Below, in pieces: positions 39,999 through 49,272 of a DNA stretch of 64,000 bases. Source of the stretch: Pelagomonas calceolata (lineage: Eukaryota > Sar > Pelagophyceae > Pelagomonadales > Pelagomonadaceae); the NCBI GenBank assembly GCA_918797485.1, contig CAKKNE010000005.1, positions 1,178,001 to 1,242,000 of the forward strand, read 5' to 3'. The notes beneath the pieces were generated by a model. The model saw nothing but the letters and a program-made list of their open reading frames with translations, did not search any database and had not been told where the DNA came from. The translations under genes and the position numbers were made by a program. Every line of letters starts with the position of its first letter. Within the stretch, counting starts at the first letter, position 1.

Positions 39999-40120
39999 TT
40001 TGCACTGGCACGCGGTCTGCTGGTCCGCAGCGATGCGCGCGCAGCGATGACGTAACAGTGCTGCACTGCTACGCAACGCACGACGTACAATATCGAGCAA
40101 TATCGAGCGATTTTTTGACC

Positions 40121-40144
40121 TTAGCGTAGCGTGACATACTAGCG
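40121..40144 (+). promoter_or_regulatory. CTAGC-type recurrent motif, copy 3 (weak)
   Basis: TTAGCGTAGCGTGACATACT then AGCG, between the methyltransferase-like and GNAT genes. Confidence 0.35.
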
Positions 40145-40372
40145 TTTTTACCCGGCCTCTCGGCTAGACACCGCACAGATCACTTCTCGCGGGCTACGCG
40201 AGATCGACGGGCAGTTCAGACACGTGTTCAGCCCGCGCGCATGTTCTTTGGCCCGGAGCGTAGCGGTGCTGGGCTACACAAAGTCTCGATTTGAGGCGGC
40301 GGTGCTGCAGCTGCAGCGCGGCCCGTACAACCGAAGCCTCCGGTCTTCCCGGAGGCCGAGGAAGACTCGTCG

Positions 40373-40990
40373 ATGGCGAAAGCAGCCGCATTTCTAGCCG
40401 GAGCTGCCTCAGCACTGCTCGCAGTCTGGCTGCGCCAGCGCCAGCGACGCCACAGTGATGCTCCAGAGCCGATGAAGAAGTCGTTGCGCGACGGCCGCCA
40501 ATTAGTGCTGCGATGCGCGACGCGCGCGGACGTCGAGGCCGTCTTCGAGCTCTGCGTCCGCCGGCTCGCGATCGAGCACGACGCGCTCGACGAGCTGCAG
40601 ACATCCGTCGAGGCCTTTCGCACGAGCTTTGCCGCGGGCAAATTCCACCTGCTGGTCGCGGAGATCGATGGAGCGCTCGCGGGTGCGGCGACGTACCAGT
40701 ACTCGTACCGCACCTGGAGCGGCGAGAGCCTCTACTTGCAGGATCTATGCGTGGCGGCGGCGAACCGCGGCCAGGGCGTCGGGACGCAGATGATCCGTGG
40801 CCTCGCGGCCGTCGCGGTCGCCGGCGGCTGCGACCGCATGTTTTGGGAGTCGCACGTCGGGAACGCCCGGGCGAACGAGTTCTACGGCTCGACGGTCGGC
40901 GCGGACACGGTCCTTGGCGAGCACCAGCTCCTCACGTGGAAGCTCGTCGGTGTGGACCGCCTCATGCGCTGCGCGAGCGTCGCGGTGTAG
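40373..40990 (+). CDS. GNAT N-acetyltransferase, diamine/polyamine acetyltransferase-like
   Basis: 205 residues. A short N-terminal hydrophobic segment (AAAFLAGAASALLAVWL) may be a membrane anchor or targeting signal. The GNAT fold follows: beta strands with LLVAEIDGALAGAATYQYSY, then TWSGESLYLQDLCVAAANRG, the acetyl-CoA loop RGQGVGTQM, and a C-terminal NARANEFYGSTVGA. The TWSGESLYLQDL segment is like spermidine/spermine acetyltransferases (STWKGR-type), so a polyamine or thialysine substrate is likely. Single exon. Confidence 0.75.
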   Translation: MAKAAAFLAGAASALLAVWLRQRQRRHSDAPEPMKKSLRDGRQLVLRCATRADVEAVFELCVRRLAIEHDALDELQTSVEAFRTSFAAGKFHLLVAEIDGALAGAATYQYSYRTWSGESLYLQDLCVAAANRGQGVGTQMIRGLAAVAVAGGCDRMFWESHVGNARANEFYGSTVGADTVLGEHQLLTWKLVGVDRLMRCASVAV

Positions 40991-41423
40991 TCCACTATGT
41001 GTAGTCCGCCCTGTGTAAAGCCCTGTGGATAATTCAGCAACCCTCCGCATGGACCTCTCGCGCCTCCCACTGCGTGGCGAGACCCCTCAAGCAAGAGCAG
41101 TGCTGGTCGGGAGAGAAAACCCACGAACAGACGCATCACATTCCCCCTCAACGGCTATATCGGACCACGTCGTCCTGTTTTAGGTCGCAAACTGAGGCCA
41201 TAATCGCAGGTTGCTGTGCTCTGAACGCCAAAAGACCAACCATGATCCACCGCGGAGGCACGCACCAGCACCGACAACCCTTGTGGAGCTGCCCGGCACT
41301 GCACCGCGGCCGCTGAGGCGCGTTTTAGGCAGCCCCGGCATGGGCTAACAAGGACGAACAGCAGCAAGGTGCAATAAACGACAAGATCAGCACGGCGAAC
41401 CGCACTTGTGCAACAAACCAAGG
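40991..41423. other. Intergenic region
   Basis: 433 bp between two + strand genes. ORFs on either strand here are short and lack recognisable sequence. Nothing else supported. Confidence 0.3.
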
Positions 41424-42338
41424 ATGAACATCGTCGGCCGCTTCCTCCAGCACCTGCGGGGTTGCCCCTACGGCGACGACGCGACGAGCAGCGACGTCGG
41501 CCTCGATCTAGATCACCTGTATGGGGACGCGCTCTCGCCGGACAGCCCGCGCGCAAGTGCAAGCGGCCGGTGGCTCCAGGGCGGCCGGCGGACGCGGAAG
41601 CGGTCGCGGACGCCGCCGATGATGGTGACGGACGACGGCAGCGTCCTGCGCGACCCGGCTCCCAAGCGGCGCGTCTCGATCGCGCTCGAGCCCTGCCTGC
41701 GGGCGCCGTCGCCGCCGTCGGCGCGGCGCGTCGCCACGACATGGCCGCTCGAACCGTCCCCGCCATCCTCACCGCTGTCTCGAAGTTCCGGGAACACGTC
41801 GGACGGCGACTTATCGAGGAGCTGCTCGCGCCTGTGCCTCGATGGCGGCCGGCGCACGAGCGCTTCGGACCTCTACGCGCTCGAAGGCCGCACGAGCCTT
41901 GACGGCCGCAGACCGTCCGAGGGCCGCCTCAGCTCGCGCTACTCCGTGCTCGGCCTCGACGGTAGCCATCGGAGGAAAAACGAGCCGTCGCGCTACGACG
42001 CGGACCCCTACGCGCTCGCCTGCGACTTGGAGACCGTGCCCTGGCTCTCCAGTGGCGTGGGGCCGATCCGCGCCCGCCGGGCCGTGCGCTTCGCCTTCGG
42101 TACGAAGGCGCCCGGTCCTAGACCGTCCGGCGCGCGGCGCCTCTCCGACGCCGAACGCTGCGCGCTCATCGCGTCCCGGCCGGACCTCGATGTGAGAGGA
42201 GACGTATGGGCCAAGAGGCTAGATCTACGGCCCACGTGGACGACGACTGCTCCGACGCCGGAGCTCTTCCCGCCGATGCGCCGCCGCCCGTCGGAGGCCC
42301 GCAGCCTCTCGTCGCTCTCGGAGGACGACAACAAATAA
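41424..42338 (+). CDS. Hypothetical disordered Ser/Arg-rich protein
   Basis: 304 residues from the ATG at 41424 (MNIVGRFLQHLRGCPYG). Strongly low-complexity: Ser, Arg, Pro and Asp dominate, with many RRxS and SP sites (RRVSIA, RKRSRTPP, RRPSEAR) that look like phosphorylation targets. Two short related units, LSRSCSRLCLDGGRRTSASD and SRYSVLGLDGSHRRK, suggest internal repetition. No globular domain, membrane segment or signal peptide. A regulatory or scaffold protein is possible. The hAT element begins 183 bp downstream. Confidence 0.6.
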   Translation: MNIVGRFLQHLRGCPYGDDATSSDVGLDLDHLYGDALSPDSPRASASGRWLQGGRRTRKRSRTPPMMVTDDGSVLRDPAPKRRVSIALEPCLRAPSPPSARRVATTWPLEPSPPSSPLSRSSGNTSDGDLSRSCSRLCLDGGRRTSASDLYALEGRTSLDGRRPSEGRLSSRYSVLGLDGSHRRKNEPSRYDADPYALACDLETVPWLSSGVGPIRARRAVRFAFGTKAPGPRPSGARRLSDAERCALIASRPDLDVRGDVWAKRLDLRPTWTTTAPTPELFPPMRRRPSEARSLSSLSEDDNK

Positions 42339-42512
42339 GCCAAGACCCGCCGCCTACCTGCGGCCCCCTGTGTGCAAATTGCACAATTCCCTATTCGTGT
42401 TGTAACAAACTATCGCCTCATCTTTGCGCCCCCGCCGCGGCCTTGGGATTCCGGCTCTAGATTCCGGCGTCCGGCCTGCTCCCCCCTCGCTGTCGTCGCC
42501 TCCGAGCTAACA

Positions 42513-42520
42513 ACACTCGG
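42513..42520. repeat. hAT target-site duplication, left copy
   Basis: ACACTCGG directly abuts the left terminal inverted repeat; an identical copy abuts the right end. Confidence 0.92.
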
Positions 42521-45389
42521 CTAGGTTGCCATTAACCCCAGGGGTTATTAACCCCAATCGCGGCCCGGGGTTAGTAACCCGGGTAATTACCCGTTACTAC
42601 GGGTTATTAACCTCAGGACCTTATAGAGGGGTAGGGAGGGGTGGGCCACAGGCCACTGGCCCGTGAGGCGTCCCGCGGGCCCGGCCTACTCCCTGCTAAG
42701 GGAGCGGCCGGGGAGCAACGCAGTGGTGGGCATCGCCCAGTTAGGACTCGTCGATCATGTCGTCCGAATCCTCGTCTCCTGTAAGAATCGTCCGCGGCTG
42801 CTCGTCTCTCGGCGCTGCGAGGATCATGTCGTAGAGGTCGTCGTTAAACCAATACGACTCGAGCGTATCTTCGTGTCCTTCTTTATCTATCTTGTCCTGG
42901 TGATGCTTCGGGTCCAGCTCCGTCACTGCTTTCCACTGCTTCCAGTCCTGCGGCGTATTCGTCTTCCAGCCCCTCGGTTTCGTCTTGTTCCACTCCAGTT
43001 CGACAATGATGCGGTGCTCCTCGACGCCATCATCAGGATCATACAGGTGCATGCCCACGAACTTGGTCTTGAGCTGGTAGCGACCAGTAGCCCCTGAGAC
43101 TTCCGGCTCGAAGATCGCTTGCTCCTCCCACGACTCCGGCCAGGCATTGAACGGGTTCTCGCGGACCCGCTCGTTAGCCCCGCCCGCCACCAAAGGTTCT
43201 GGCGCCGCCGCTGGATCGACTAGTTCCTCCTCGCAGCCGTACAACAAAACCTCCTCGCGAGGGTCGATGTCGCCTGGATCCACAATTCCCGCCCGGAGCC
43301 GTAGAGCATTGTAGCGCGTAATCAGCATCTGCTGCTTCTTTGAGGACGTCCTGTTCCGCGCCTTATCGTATACAAACTTGTAGTCTTTCCAGTTCCGCTC
43401 GGCTTCGCCGGAACCGCAGACTTTGCTCGACAGATGCAGCGCCACCTTCGAGAACTCCGGCGAGGAGCCAGAGTACTTGTCCCAGAAGCGGTACGCGGCC
43501 ATGGTGCGCGCTTTCCCGAGCACCGCCTCGGTCGCGTAGACGCCCTCGTTGTTCAGGTACGACAACATCTGCTCCTCGGCCTTCTCCACAAAACCGTCGG
43601 GCTCCTCGTACTGCTCCGCAAATTTAGTGATGTAGTCGCTCAGCTTCTCCTTGCACTCGTTTACGTCCTCGAGGTTGCCCCTGGCCCAGGTGCCCACGTC
43701 GACGATTGAAGCAGCCTTCACGATGTCAGAACACAAGTGACGCTCGTAGTGCTCGAAGGCCTCGAGCACGTGCGCCGAGAGGTCGTCGTCCTTGGCCTCA
43801 GCGAGTCGACGCTTGGTCAATTTCGCATATTTGTAGACCCTGTGGAGCGTCGGCGTCTTGCGCTCGTCGCCGAGACGAACAAGCTGTAAAAGCGGCCACG
43901 TCGCCTTGACCACGAGCTCGTTGTAGTCCCAGAACGCCGAGTCATCAATGATCACCGCTTCTTCATCGTCCTCGTACTGCATCGCGCGGTACGCACTGCT
44001 GTGGATGACGGCCTTGAGCGTTCGTTTTAGGACTTGCAGGCGATGAAGCATCAAAAAGTAGAGGCCGAAGCGTGGCTCACAGTATCTAATAAGAGCAAGG
44101 TCGCGGCTCATTGCCTTGGACATCGTTCTAAACATAGCATGCTCGGAATGGTGATGAGTAAAACGGTCGACAATCTTCTTGGCCTTGTCAATGTGCTCTT
44201 GCAGTTTCGAGTGGCCTTCGGCGCTCTTCTTCAATATGCAATTGGATAGGTGTGAGACGCACCACTGTGTGTCAATCCAAGGGAAGGTGGCTGTTACGAG
44301 ACGGTGAAACTTCCTCATGTCACCAGCACCATCAGTAATAATGAGATCCACGAAGCGCGGGAACGGCAAACGCCTTATCCCCTTAATGATGACGTCGGCA
44401 ATGTACTCGGCGTCCTTACTTAAACCACTCGCGAGATGATCCGTGCAGTCCTCGCACGAAAGGAAGAGGGCGTCCCTCCAGACCGGGCACATCAATATAG
44501 TATTCAGCAGAGGCGTTTTCTGGATTGTGGCACCGTCCGTGAGGAGCGCCTTACCGAACTTCTTGATCAGCTTGTGCTGCAGATGCCTCGTACGATCGTC
44601 CACGTCGCACTGGTACTGATGCTCTAGTATCGACCCACCTAGGCTCGTCCGATGCGGCAATTTGTAGTCCGGGTGGGCGTTCCGTAACTTCTGCACCCCG
44701 CGCCGGAATAGAGGGTGGTCTACCTTATTGTGCGCTATACCTAAACCGTCGAACATGTCCGAGAGAGCGCCGTCCACTTCTAGGTCGGAGACCGACTTGC
44801 GTTTTGCGACCATCTTCTGCTGGATTTGATTCGCCCGGTTCTTACCGAACTCGTCGGCGATCTCCTCGTTCGCTGCTGTGCGTTTCGCCTTGCCGTCGGC
44901 CAGCGCCTGGCGGTCCGCGAGCGTCGCGGTCATTTCCTTGCGGACTTCTTCCGGGGCAGCAGAGCACGGCTTAATTTTGCAGCCGCGGCACAACTTCTCG
45001 TCGCCCGTGAGGTGTCTCCGCAAGCGGTCGAGGGCTTTGTTCCAGCTCTTTTCATTGCAGTAATTGCATTGCCAGCCGTGGACTGGTACCGTGAGGCCGC
45101 CGTCCTTTTCGACCTCTTTTTGCGCTGGCGTCGTATGTTTGTCCCACGCGGCGTCCGCCTTCGGCATATTGAACGCAAGGGGCAGCTCTTTATTGGCCGC
45201 TCCGCAAGACGAATTGATTTTGAGTCTAGTGTCTATCATCTAGGGCATGGGGGAGTCCTCGGAGTCCTCAGGAAGGCGTTTGACGGCGTTTAAAGTACCG
45301 GGTTATTGAGCGGGTTATTAACCCCGGATCCCCTCCGAGGGGTAATTATAGGTTAATAACGGGTAATTAACAGGTTAGTGGCAACCTAG
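42521..45389 (-). mobile_element. Complete hAT-superfamily DNA transposon (2869 bp)
   Basis: Left end CTAGGTTGCCATTAACC; the right end read inward is CTAGGTTGCCACTAACC (one mismatch in 17). It is flanked by perfect 8-bp duplications ACACTCGG at 42513-42520 and 45390-45397, the length typical of hAT. Both ends are packed with subterminal repeats of the GGGTTATTAACCCC type in both orientations. These occupy about 42521-42615 and 45295-45385 and are the expected transposase-binding clusters. One intact transposase gene lies inside, so the element looks young and possibly active. Confidence 0.93.
42741..45239 (-). CDS. hAT transposase (BED finger, DUF659-type)
   Basis: 832 residues with no stop. 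The N-terminus has a BED-like zinc finger (WQCNYCNEKSWNKALDRLRR, then His and Cys-x2-Cys), which would bind the terminal repeats. The catalytic core shows the DUF659 pattern: LLTDGATIQKTPLLNTIL with the first Asp, then LIITDGAGDMRKF with the second Asp and a CVSHLSN segment. The third acidic residue is probably Glu in SGEAERNWKDYKF within the C-terminal dimerisation region. The last 150 residues are acidic. It catalyses cut-and-paste transposition with 8-bp target duplications (family knowledge). Confidence 0.88.
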   Translation of the reverse strand: MIDTRLKINSSCGAANKELPLAFNMPKADAAWDKHTTPAQKEVEKDGGLTVPVHGWQCNYCNEKSWNKALDRLRRHLTGDEKLCRGCKIKPCSAAPEEVRKEMTATLADRQALADGKAKRTAANEEIADEFGKNRANQIQQKMVAKRKSVSDLEVDGALSDMFDGLGIAHNKVDHPLFRRGVQKLRNAHPDYKLPHRTSLGGSILEHQYQCDVDDRTRHLQHKLIKKFGKALLTDGATIQKTPLLNTILMCPVWRDALFLSCEDCTDHLASGLSKDAEYIADVIIKGIRRLPFPRFVDLIITDGAGDMRKFHRLVTATFPWIDTQWCVSHLSNCILKKSAEGHSKLQEHIDKAKKIVDRFTHHHSEHAMFRTMSKAMSRDLALIRYCEPRFGLYFLMLHRLQVLKRTLKAVIHSSAYRAMQYEDDEEAVIIDDSAFWDYNELVVKATWPLLQLVRLGDERKTPTLHRVYKYAKLTKRRLAEAKDDDLSAHVLEAFEHYERHLCSDIVKAASIVDVGTWARGNLEDVNECKEKLSDYITKFAEQYEEPDGFVEKAEEQMLSYLNNEGVYATEAVLGKARTMAAYRFWDKYSGSSPEFSKVALHLSSKVCGSGEAERNWKDYKFVYDKARNRTSSKKQQMLITRYNALRLRAGIVDPGDIDPREEVLLYGCEEELVDPAAAPEPLVAGGANERVRENPFNAWPESWEEQAIFEPEVSGATGRYQLKTKFVGMHLYDPDDGVEEHRIIVELEWNKTKPRGWKTNTPQDWKQWKAVTELDPKHHQDKIDKEGHEDTLESYWFNDDLYDMILAAPRDEQPRTILTGDEDSDDMIDES

Positions 45390-45397
45390 ACACTCGG
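45390..45397. repeat. hAT target-site duplication, right copy
   Basis: Second ACACTCGG, immediately after the right inverted repeat. It lies 99 bp beyond the stop codon of the UTP6-like gene, so the element sits in or near that gene's 3' UTR. Confidence 0.92.
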
Positions 45398-45496
45398 GGC
45401 GACGGCGTACGAGGGCCGGGCGGGACGGCGTGCGGCCAAGCAGGTCCCACGGCTGCTTGGTGGCTAGGCGGCCTAGCTCTAAGCAGCACCCTTAAA

Positions 45497-46552
45497 TTAC
45501 GCTCGACAGGTCCGCACGCCCCGCGCGTGCGCCACCGCGGCACCTCGCGCAGCGCTACTTCGCGCGTCGAGCGGCTCGCCGCGCGCCGCTTTGACGGCGC
45601 ACGCCACGCGGTCGCGCCGCGGCGGCTCGAGCGCGTCGAGCGCCTCCCGGGCGCGCGCCGCTGCACTAGTGGAGGCGCCCGCGGCGGCGAGGCGCGCGCG
45701 CACGGCCGTCGCCGCGAGCTCGCGCTTCGAGGGACCCTGCGGCGGCGGCGGCGGCGGTCGAGGAGTTTCAGCGTCGCCGGCGGCCGCGCGCGCGGCCTCC
45801 GCCACCGCATTTCCTACATGGCCGCCCACCGCGGCGCACGCTTTTTCAATAGACGTCAATAATTCACCTCGATCGTCCACCGCAATAGCCTGGAAGGCCG
45901 CCCGCGCCGCCTCGACGGCGACTTGAGTCAGCTCGACTTCCGGCGACGGCGTACCTAAAGCCACTGACCGCTTCCGTAACCTATCGACATACGACAGCTC
46001 GAACGCGATGTAATGGGACCACAGCTCGTGCTTCTCGCCGTTGAAGCGCAAAGCGCGCTGCAGCAGCCGCCGCGCGGCCGTCGCGTTGCCCCTATCCTTG
46101 AGTTCCCACCTGGCTGCCGCGAGCCACGGTTCGAGGGACGTGGCGTTCGCGCGGCAGGCCCTTGCTAAAACGCGGCCGACGGCCTTTGGTTGGTTCGTCT
46201 TTTTTAGGTATGAAACGTAGTCGAGCCACAATCGGGAGTCGTCTGAAAACCGGCTCAGCGCCCGCTCGTAGAGCGCGGCAATTCTTCGAGCCTGGAAGTG
46301 GTCGCCCGGGCCTCTTTTGATTGAGACCTTCTTGGCCCGTCTCACAGATAATAAAGCGTCGCACTTCTCCTCGTAGGCGATGGCTCTTGCGTACGCGGCG
46401 CGCGTCGGCTGCGTCGCCGATAAATTGAGCTCGAGCCGTTCGCGCTTCTCGAGGACGGATCTTGCTTCGCCGTGCGTCAGGAGCTTGCGCTCCTCGAGGT
46501 CGGCGAGGGCGCTGCGGCCCAGCGGGTCGAGGACGTAGGACTCGCTCGTCAT
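45497..46552 (-). CDS. UTP6-like U3 snoRNP / small-subunit processome protein, short form
   Basis: 351 residues from the ATG at 46552; an 82-codon upstream extension is not credible. The start MTSESYVLDPLGRSALADLE leads into LEERKLLTHGEARSVLEKRERLE, then half-a-TPR (HAT) repeats such as RIAALYERALSRFSDDSRLWLDYVSYLKK and ARWELKDRGNATAARRLLQR. This is the UTP6 N-terminal half, which in yeast and animals assembles with U3 snoRNA for 18S rRNA processing in the nucleolus. Family members are about 600 residues; here the C-terminal HAT part is replaced by an Ala/Arg-rich tail. Either the gene is naturally short or its 3' part was lost. Confidence 0.72.
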   Translation of the reverse strand: MTSESYVLDPLGRSALADLEERKLLTHGEARSVLEKRERLELNLSATQPTRAAYARAIAYEEKCDALLSVRRAKKVSIKRGPGDHFQARRIAALYERALSRFSDDSRLWLDYVSYLKKTNQPKAVGRVLARACRANATSLEPWLAAARWELKDRGNATAARRLLQRALRFNGEKHELWSHYIAFELSYVDRLRKRSVALGTPSPEVELTQVAVEAARAAFQAIAVDDRGELLTSIEKACAAVGGHVGNAVAEAARAAAGDAETPRPPPPPPQGPSKRELAATAVRARLAAAGASTSAAARAREALDALEPPRRDRVACAVKAARGEPLDARSSAARGAAVAHARGVRTCRA

Positions 46553-46877
46553 TGTTCGTCGCGGCGGCGGCGTGCAGGCCCTCCGCTGTTTCGTTACTAC
46601 GACTGCACGCCCTCCGCCGAGCTCGGCGCCACGAATGCGGCTGGTTGCAGAGTACTGCGGAGCGATGAGCTGCTGCGTGCAGTCTCTGTAATCGCTCGGT
46701 GCGCAGCGGATAGCCTCGCTGTGTGTTCGCACACTGGCACCCGTTCGATGCGAGTCACTGCACCACGTTTTGTGCACTCCAACGTGTATAGCTAGCAAGC
46801 AAAAAGCAAAAGCAAAGACTCGAGCAACTAGCGGTGTAAGACACTAGCAAAAAAATTCACAGGTCACATATTACACG
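46553..46877. promoter_or_regulatory. Upstream region of the UTP6-like gene
   Basis: 325 bp between two minus-strand genes, containing the recurrent CTAGC motif at 46828-46850 and an A-rich stretch next to it. No coding sequence seen. Confidence 0.35.
46828..46850 (+). promoter_or_regulatory. CTAGC-type recurrent motif, copy 4
   Basis: CTAGCGGTGTAAGACACTAG then CAA, about 276 bp upstream of the UTP6-like ATG. Confidence 0.5.
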
Positions 46878-48773
46878 CTACGGGGCCTTTTCGTCGGCGG
46901 TGCAGCCCGGACACGGCTCCCCCCCGAAGTCCTCCACGTCGGGGTCGAACCAGGACCCGTCCTCCCTGGCAAACCGCACGCGGAAGTTCGTGAGGTACCA
47001 CTCGGCGACTCCATTGTTTTTCTTGTCGGCGGCGCCGAGGGCCGTGCCGGGCGCGGTGAGGCGCTTCGCCTCCGGCAGGGGCTCGGGCTTTGTGGGAGGC
47101 GGCTGCGGATAGTAGGGCTTCCCGGGCGGCGTCACCGGCTTCGCGACAGATCGGTCGTCTCTAATACAAACGTGGTTCGCCTTGACCGGCCCCACCGCTT
47201 TATACCCTCGTTGCCCACAGAACTCCACCACATCAAATAAAGCTTCCGGTCGCACCGACTGCATGACCTTCGACTCGAAGGCTATTAGTCGTGGGCGGTG
47301 TCTCCCCAGATCCAAAGAGTACACCACGGAATCGTCGAAGCCCTCGACGTCAATCATCACATAATCGGCGCGACCGCCCGCAAACGCGTCCAATAACGAC
47401 GCAGCCTTAAAACAGGCAATTTCGTCATACGTTATGTCCGCGTCATTCTTGAAATTCTTTTTGAGGTTTTCTGGATCTAAAGAGTTGAGTTCGTAGAGCC
47501 ACTTCTGGCGCCAACTTCCATCAGGGGTATCGAAGGCCTTCGGGTGCTTCTCCGGATGATCGACGGCGTCTCGGTACCACTGCTCTATTATCGACCACTT
47601 GGGATGATAGATCTTGACTCGATCATTCACACAGCAGTCGTCACACACGGCCCCATGCACGAACTCGGCCTCGAAACCGGGACCTTGGAAGGCCGCCGTC
47701 GACGAGTAGACTTTTTTTAATCTCTCGAAATTGCGTTGTGTCGGTTCGACCAGCACCACTTTGATGGGTATTGATGAGTAGTGCCTCCGCGCGTATATGA
47801 GAGCTTCCCTCACGGCGTCGTCGCCGTCATTCGAACCGACTTGCACGACAACGAGTGGTGAGAGATCTTTTTTCGACAGCTTGTCTTCGAGTAAGCAAAG
47901 GACGTGGTAGATCTGCTCGTCCCGGAAGCGTCCCGGGTTTCCTTGCAGTGTTGTTTCCTTCCTGTGGACGCAGTTGGCGTACCACTCCGGTAGTGTAGCT
48001 AGATTCGGTGCGGTTTGCTCGGTGAAAAACTTGCTCCTTGAATTCCCGAGGGGCGGGATCGTTACACTTTCAGAAGGGTTGGCACCGGGCCAGGTCCAGG
48101 ACGGGGCGCTCTTCTTGACGGAAGGCAACGTAATCACACTAGAAAGTTTTTTGGATCGCTCCGGTAGTAAATCACCTCTAGCAGCTTTGACTTTCTGCGA
48201 CGCGAGCCAGGTGCCGAGCGGCTTGCCCTCGACCACTTCACTGCGACCCGGCTCCGTCTTGTGCTGGGCCACGTACCTTGCTAATAAGTCGAAATTGCGA
48301 GCCCACGTATCCTCTTTTCTTTCTGTTTTTGACCTCAGACCCGTCACGCCTAACTCCTCGAGCATCTTGACGCGGTTAGGTGCCATCAACCCCTCCAGGG
48401 CTTCGCGCTTCTGCCGCCGCAGCCACGCAGCGAGCGGCACGCCCCGCTCCCGGTGTGCGGGCGGCACGTCGGCGTGACCCTCCCTTCGGACAAACTCCGT
48501 CAATAACACGTGGGCGTCGTCCCAGCGCCCCTCCATGGGGTGCACCAAGCCGCCCGCGGCCCGGAACTCCGCCACCCTACCAGCATCAAGAGTACCTCGC
48601 CGGATCGACGCGCGCGTGGACGCGAGCCACTTGCCCAGCGGGTGGTCGAGCGGCACGTCGGGGTGGCCCCGCTCTCCCACAAAGACCGCGAGCTGCTCGA
48701 GGTTCTCCAGCCACTTCGCTTGGTCGTTTTGCGCGCGTGCGAGCGCCAGCAGCAGGAGGCCGAGGCGGCGCAT
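46878..48773 (-). CDS. Secreted helicase-associated-repeat / FkbM methyltransferase fusion
   Basis: 631 residues from the ATG at 48773, selected because MRRLGLLLLALARAQ is a clear signal peptide. Three helicase-associated (HA, PF03457-type) repeats follow: W-x..L..FV.ERGHPDVP.., then one with EGHADVPPAHRERGVPLAAW, then a looser one with GKPLGTWLASQKVKAARGDL. After a Ser/Pro linker comes an FkbM-type methyltransferase with VVVQVGSNDGDDA (SAM loop), VVLVEPTQRNFERL and DYVMIDVEGFDDSVV. FkbM enzymes O-methylate sugars or other small hydroxyls. A Pro-rich segment and a C-terminal region with CPGC end it. HA repeats in a secretory-pathway enzyme are unexpected; they may bind polyanions such as sulfated glycans. 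Single exon. Confidence 0.75.
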   Translation of the reverse strand: MRRLGLLLLALARAQNDQAKWLENLEQLAVFVGERGHPDVPLDHPLGKWLASTRASIRRGTLDAGRVAEFRAAGGLVHPMEGRWDDAHVLLTEFVRREGHADVPPAHRERGVPLAAWLRRQKREALEGLMAPNRVKMLEELGVTGLRSKTERKEDTWARNFDLLARYVAQHKTEPGRSEVVEGKPLGTWLASQKVKAARGDLLPERSKKLSSVITLPSVKKSAPSWTWPGANPSESVTIPPLGNSRSKFFTEQTAPNLATLPEWYANCVHRKETTLQGNPGRFRDEQIYHVLCLLEDKLSKKDLSPLVVVQVGSNDGDDAVREALIYARRHYSSIPIKVVLVEPTQRNFERLKKVYSSTAAFQGPGFEAEFVHGAVCDDCCVNDRVKIYHPKWSIIEQWYRDAVDHPEKHPKAFDTPDGSWRQKWLYELNSLDPENLKKNFKNDADITYDEIACFKAASLLDAFAGGRADYVMIDVEGFDDSVVYSLDLGRHRPRLIAFESKVMQSVRPEALFDVVEFCGQRGYKAVGPVKANHVCIRDDRSVAKPVTPPGKPYYPQPPPTKPEPLPEAKRLTAPGTALGAADKKNNGVAEWYLTNFRVRFAREDGSWFDPDVEDFGGEPCPGCTADEKAP

Positions 48774-49272
48774 GGCCGCTCGTGCGATGCGACCGATCAA
48801 TTGTAATGCGCCGGCGCGTCGGTGGCGTCGCGCCGTTGCCGTGCAGATGCGGGCTGCCCTGTGCAGGCGAAGGCAATAATGCCACTCTCTGTCTCGCAAA
48901 ATTTGTGCGGGCTGCGGGAGGTTCGGGTTCGGCTGCCCGGCGACTCGTACGGCCCGTGCGGGGCGCGGGCACGCGTCGCGGACGGCTGGAGGAATAAAAT
49001 TATTTTAGACAGCAAAAAATAGAGACCAAAAGACGGCCGACGCCGCGGCCGAATTTGTCCGCATACGGCCGGCGCAGCGCAGCTCTCCGACGGTTCTACC
49101 CGCCGTTGTCGAGCAGCTAAGCAGCGCTAAGGCCTGCGCGTCGGCGCGAGGCCGCCGCCAGATTTTAGAGAGCTGCCAGCTCCCTCGACGCGTGCCGCCG
49201 CCGCCGCGCGAGGATACAAAGCCGCCCCGTCGTTGACAGCAGCGCTCAGACGCCACAGAAGCCGCCGCAAGA
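48774..49272. promoter_or_regulatory. Divergent intergenic region
   Basis: 499 bp between the HA/FkbM and TM9SF genes, head to head. Short open frames on both strands look like composition effects. An AT-rich patch (AATAAAATTATTTTAGA) lies at about 48992-49008. No CTAGC motif. Confidence 0.3.

Noticed and set aside
42521-45389. hAT element as the autonomous driver of the introners
   Set aside because: Its ends (CTAGGTTGCC) differ from the introner TIR (CTGTGTGG), so the same transposase is unlikely to act on both, although both give 8-bp duplications.
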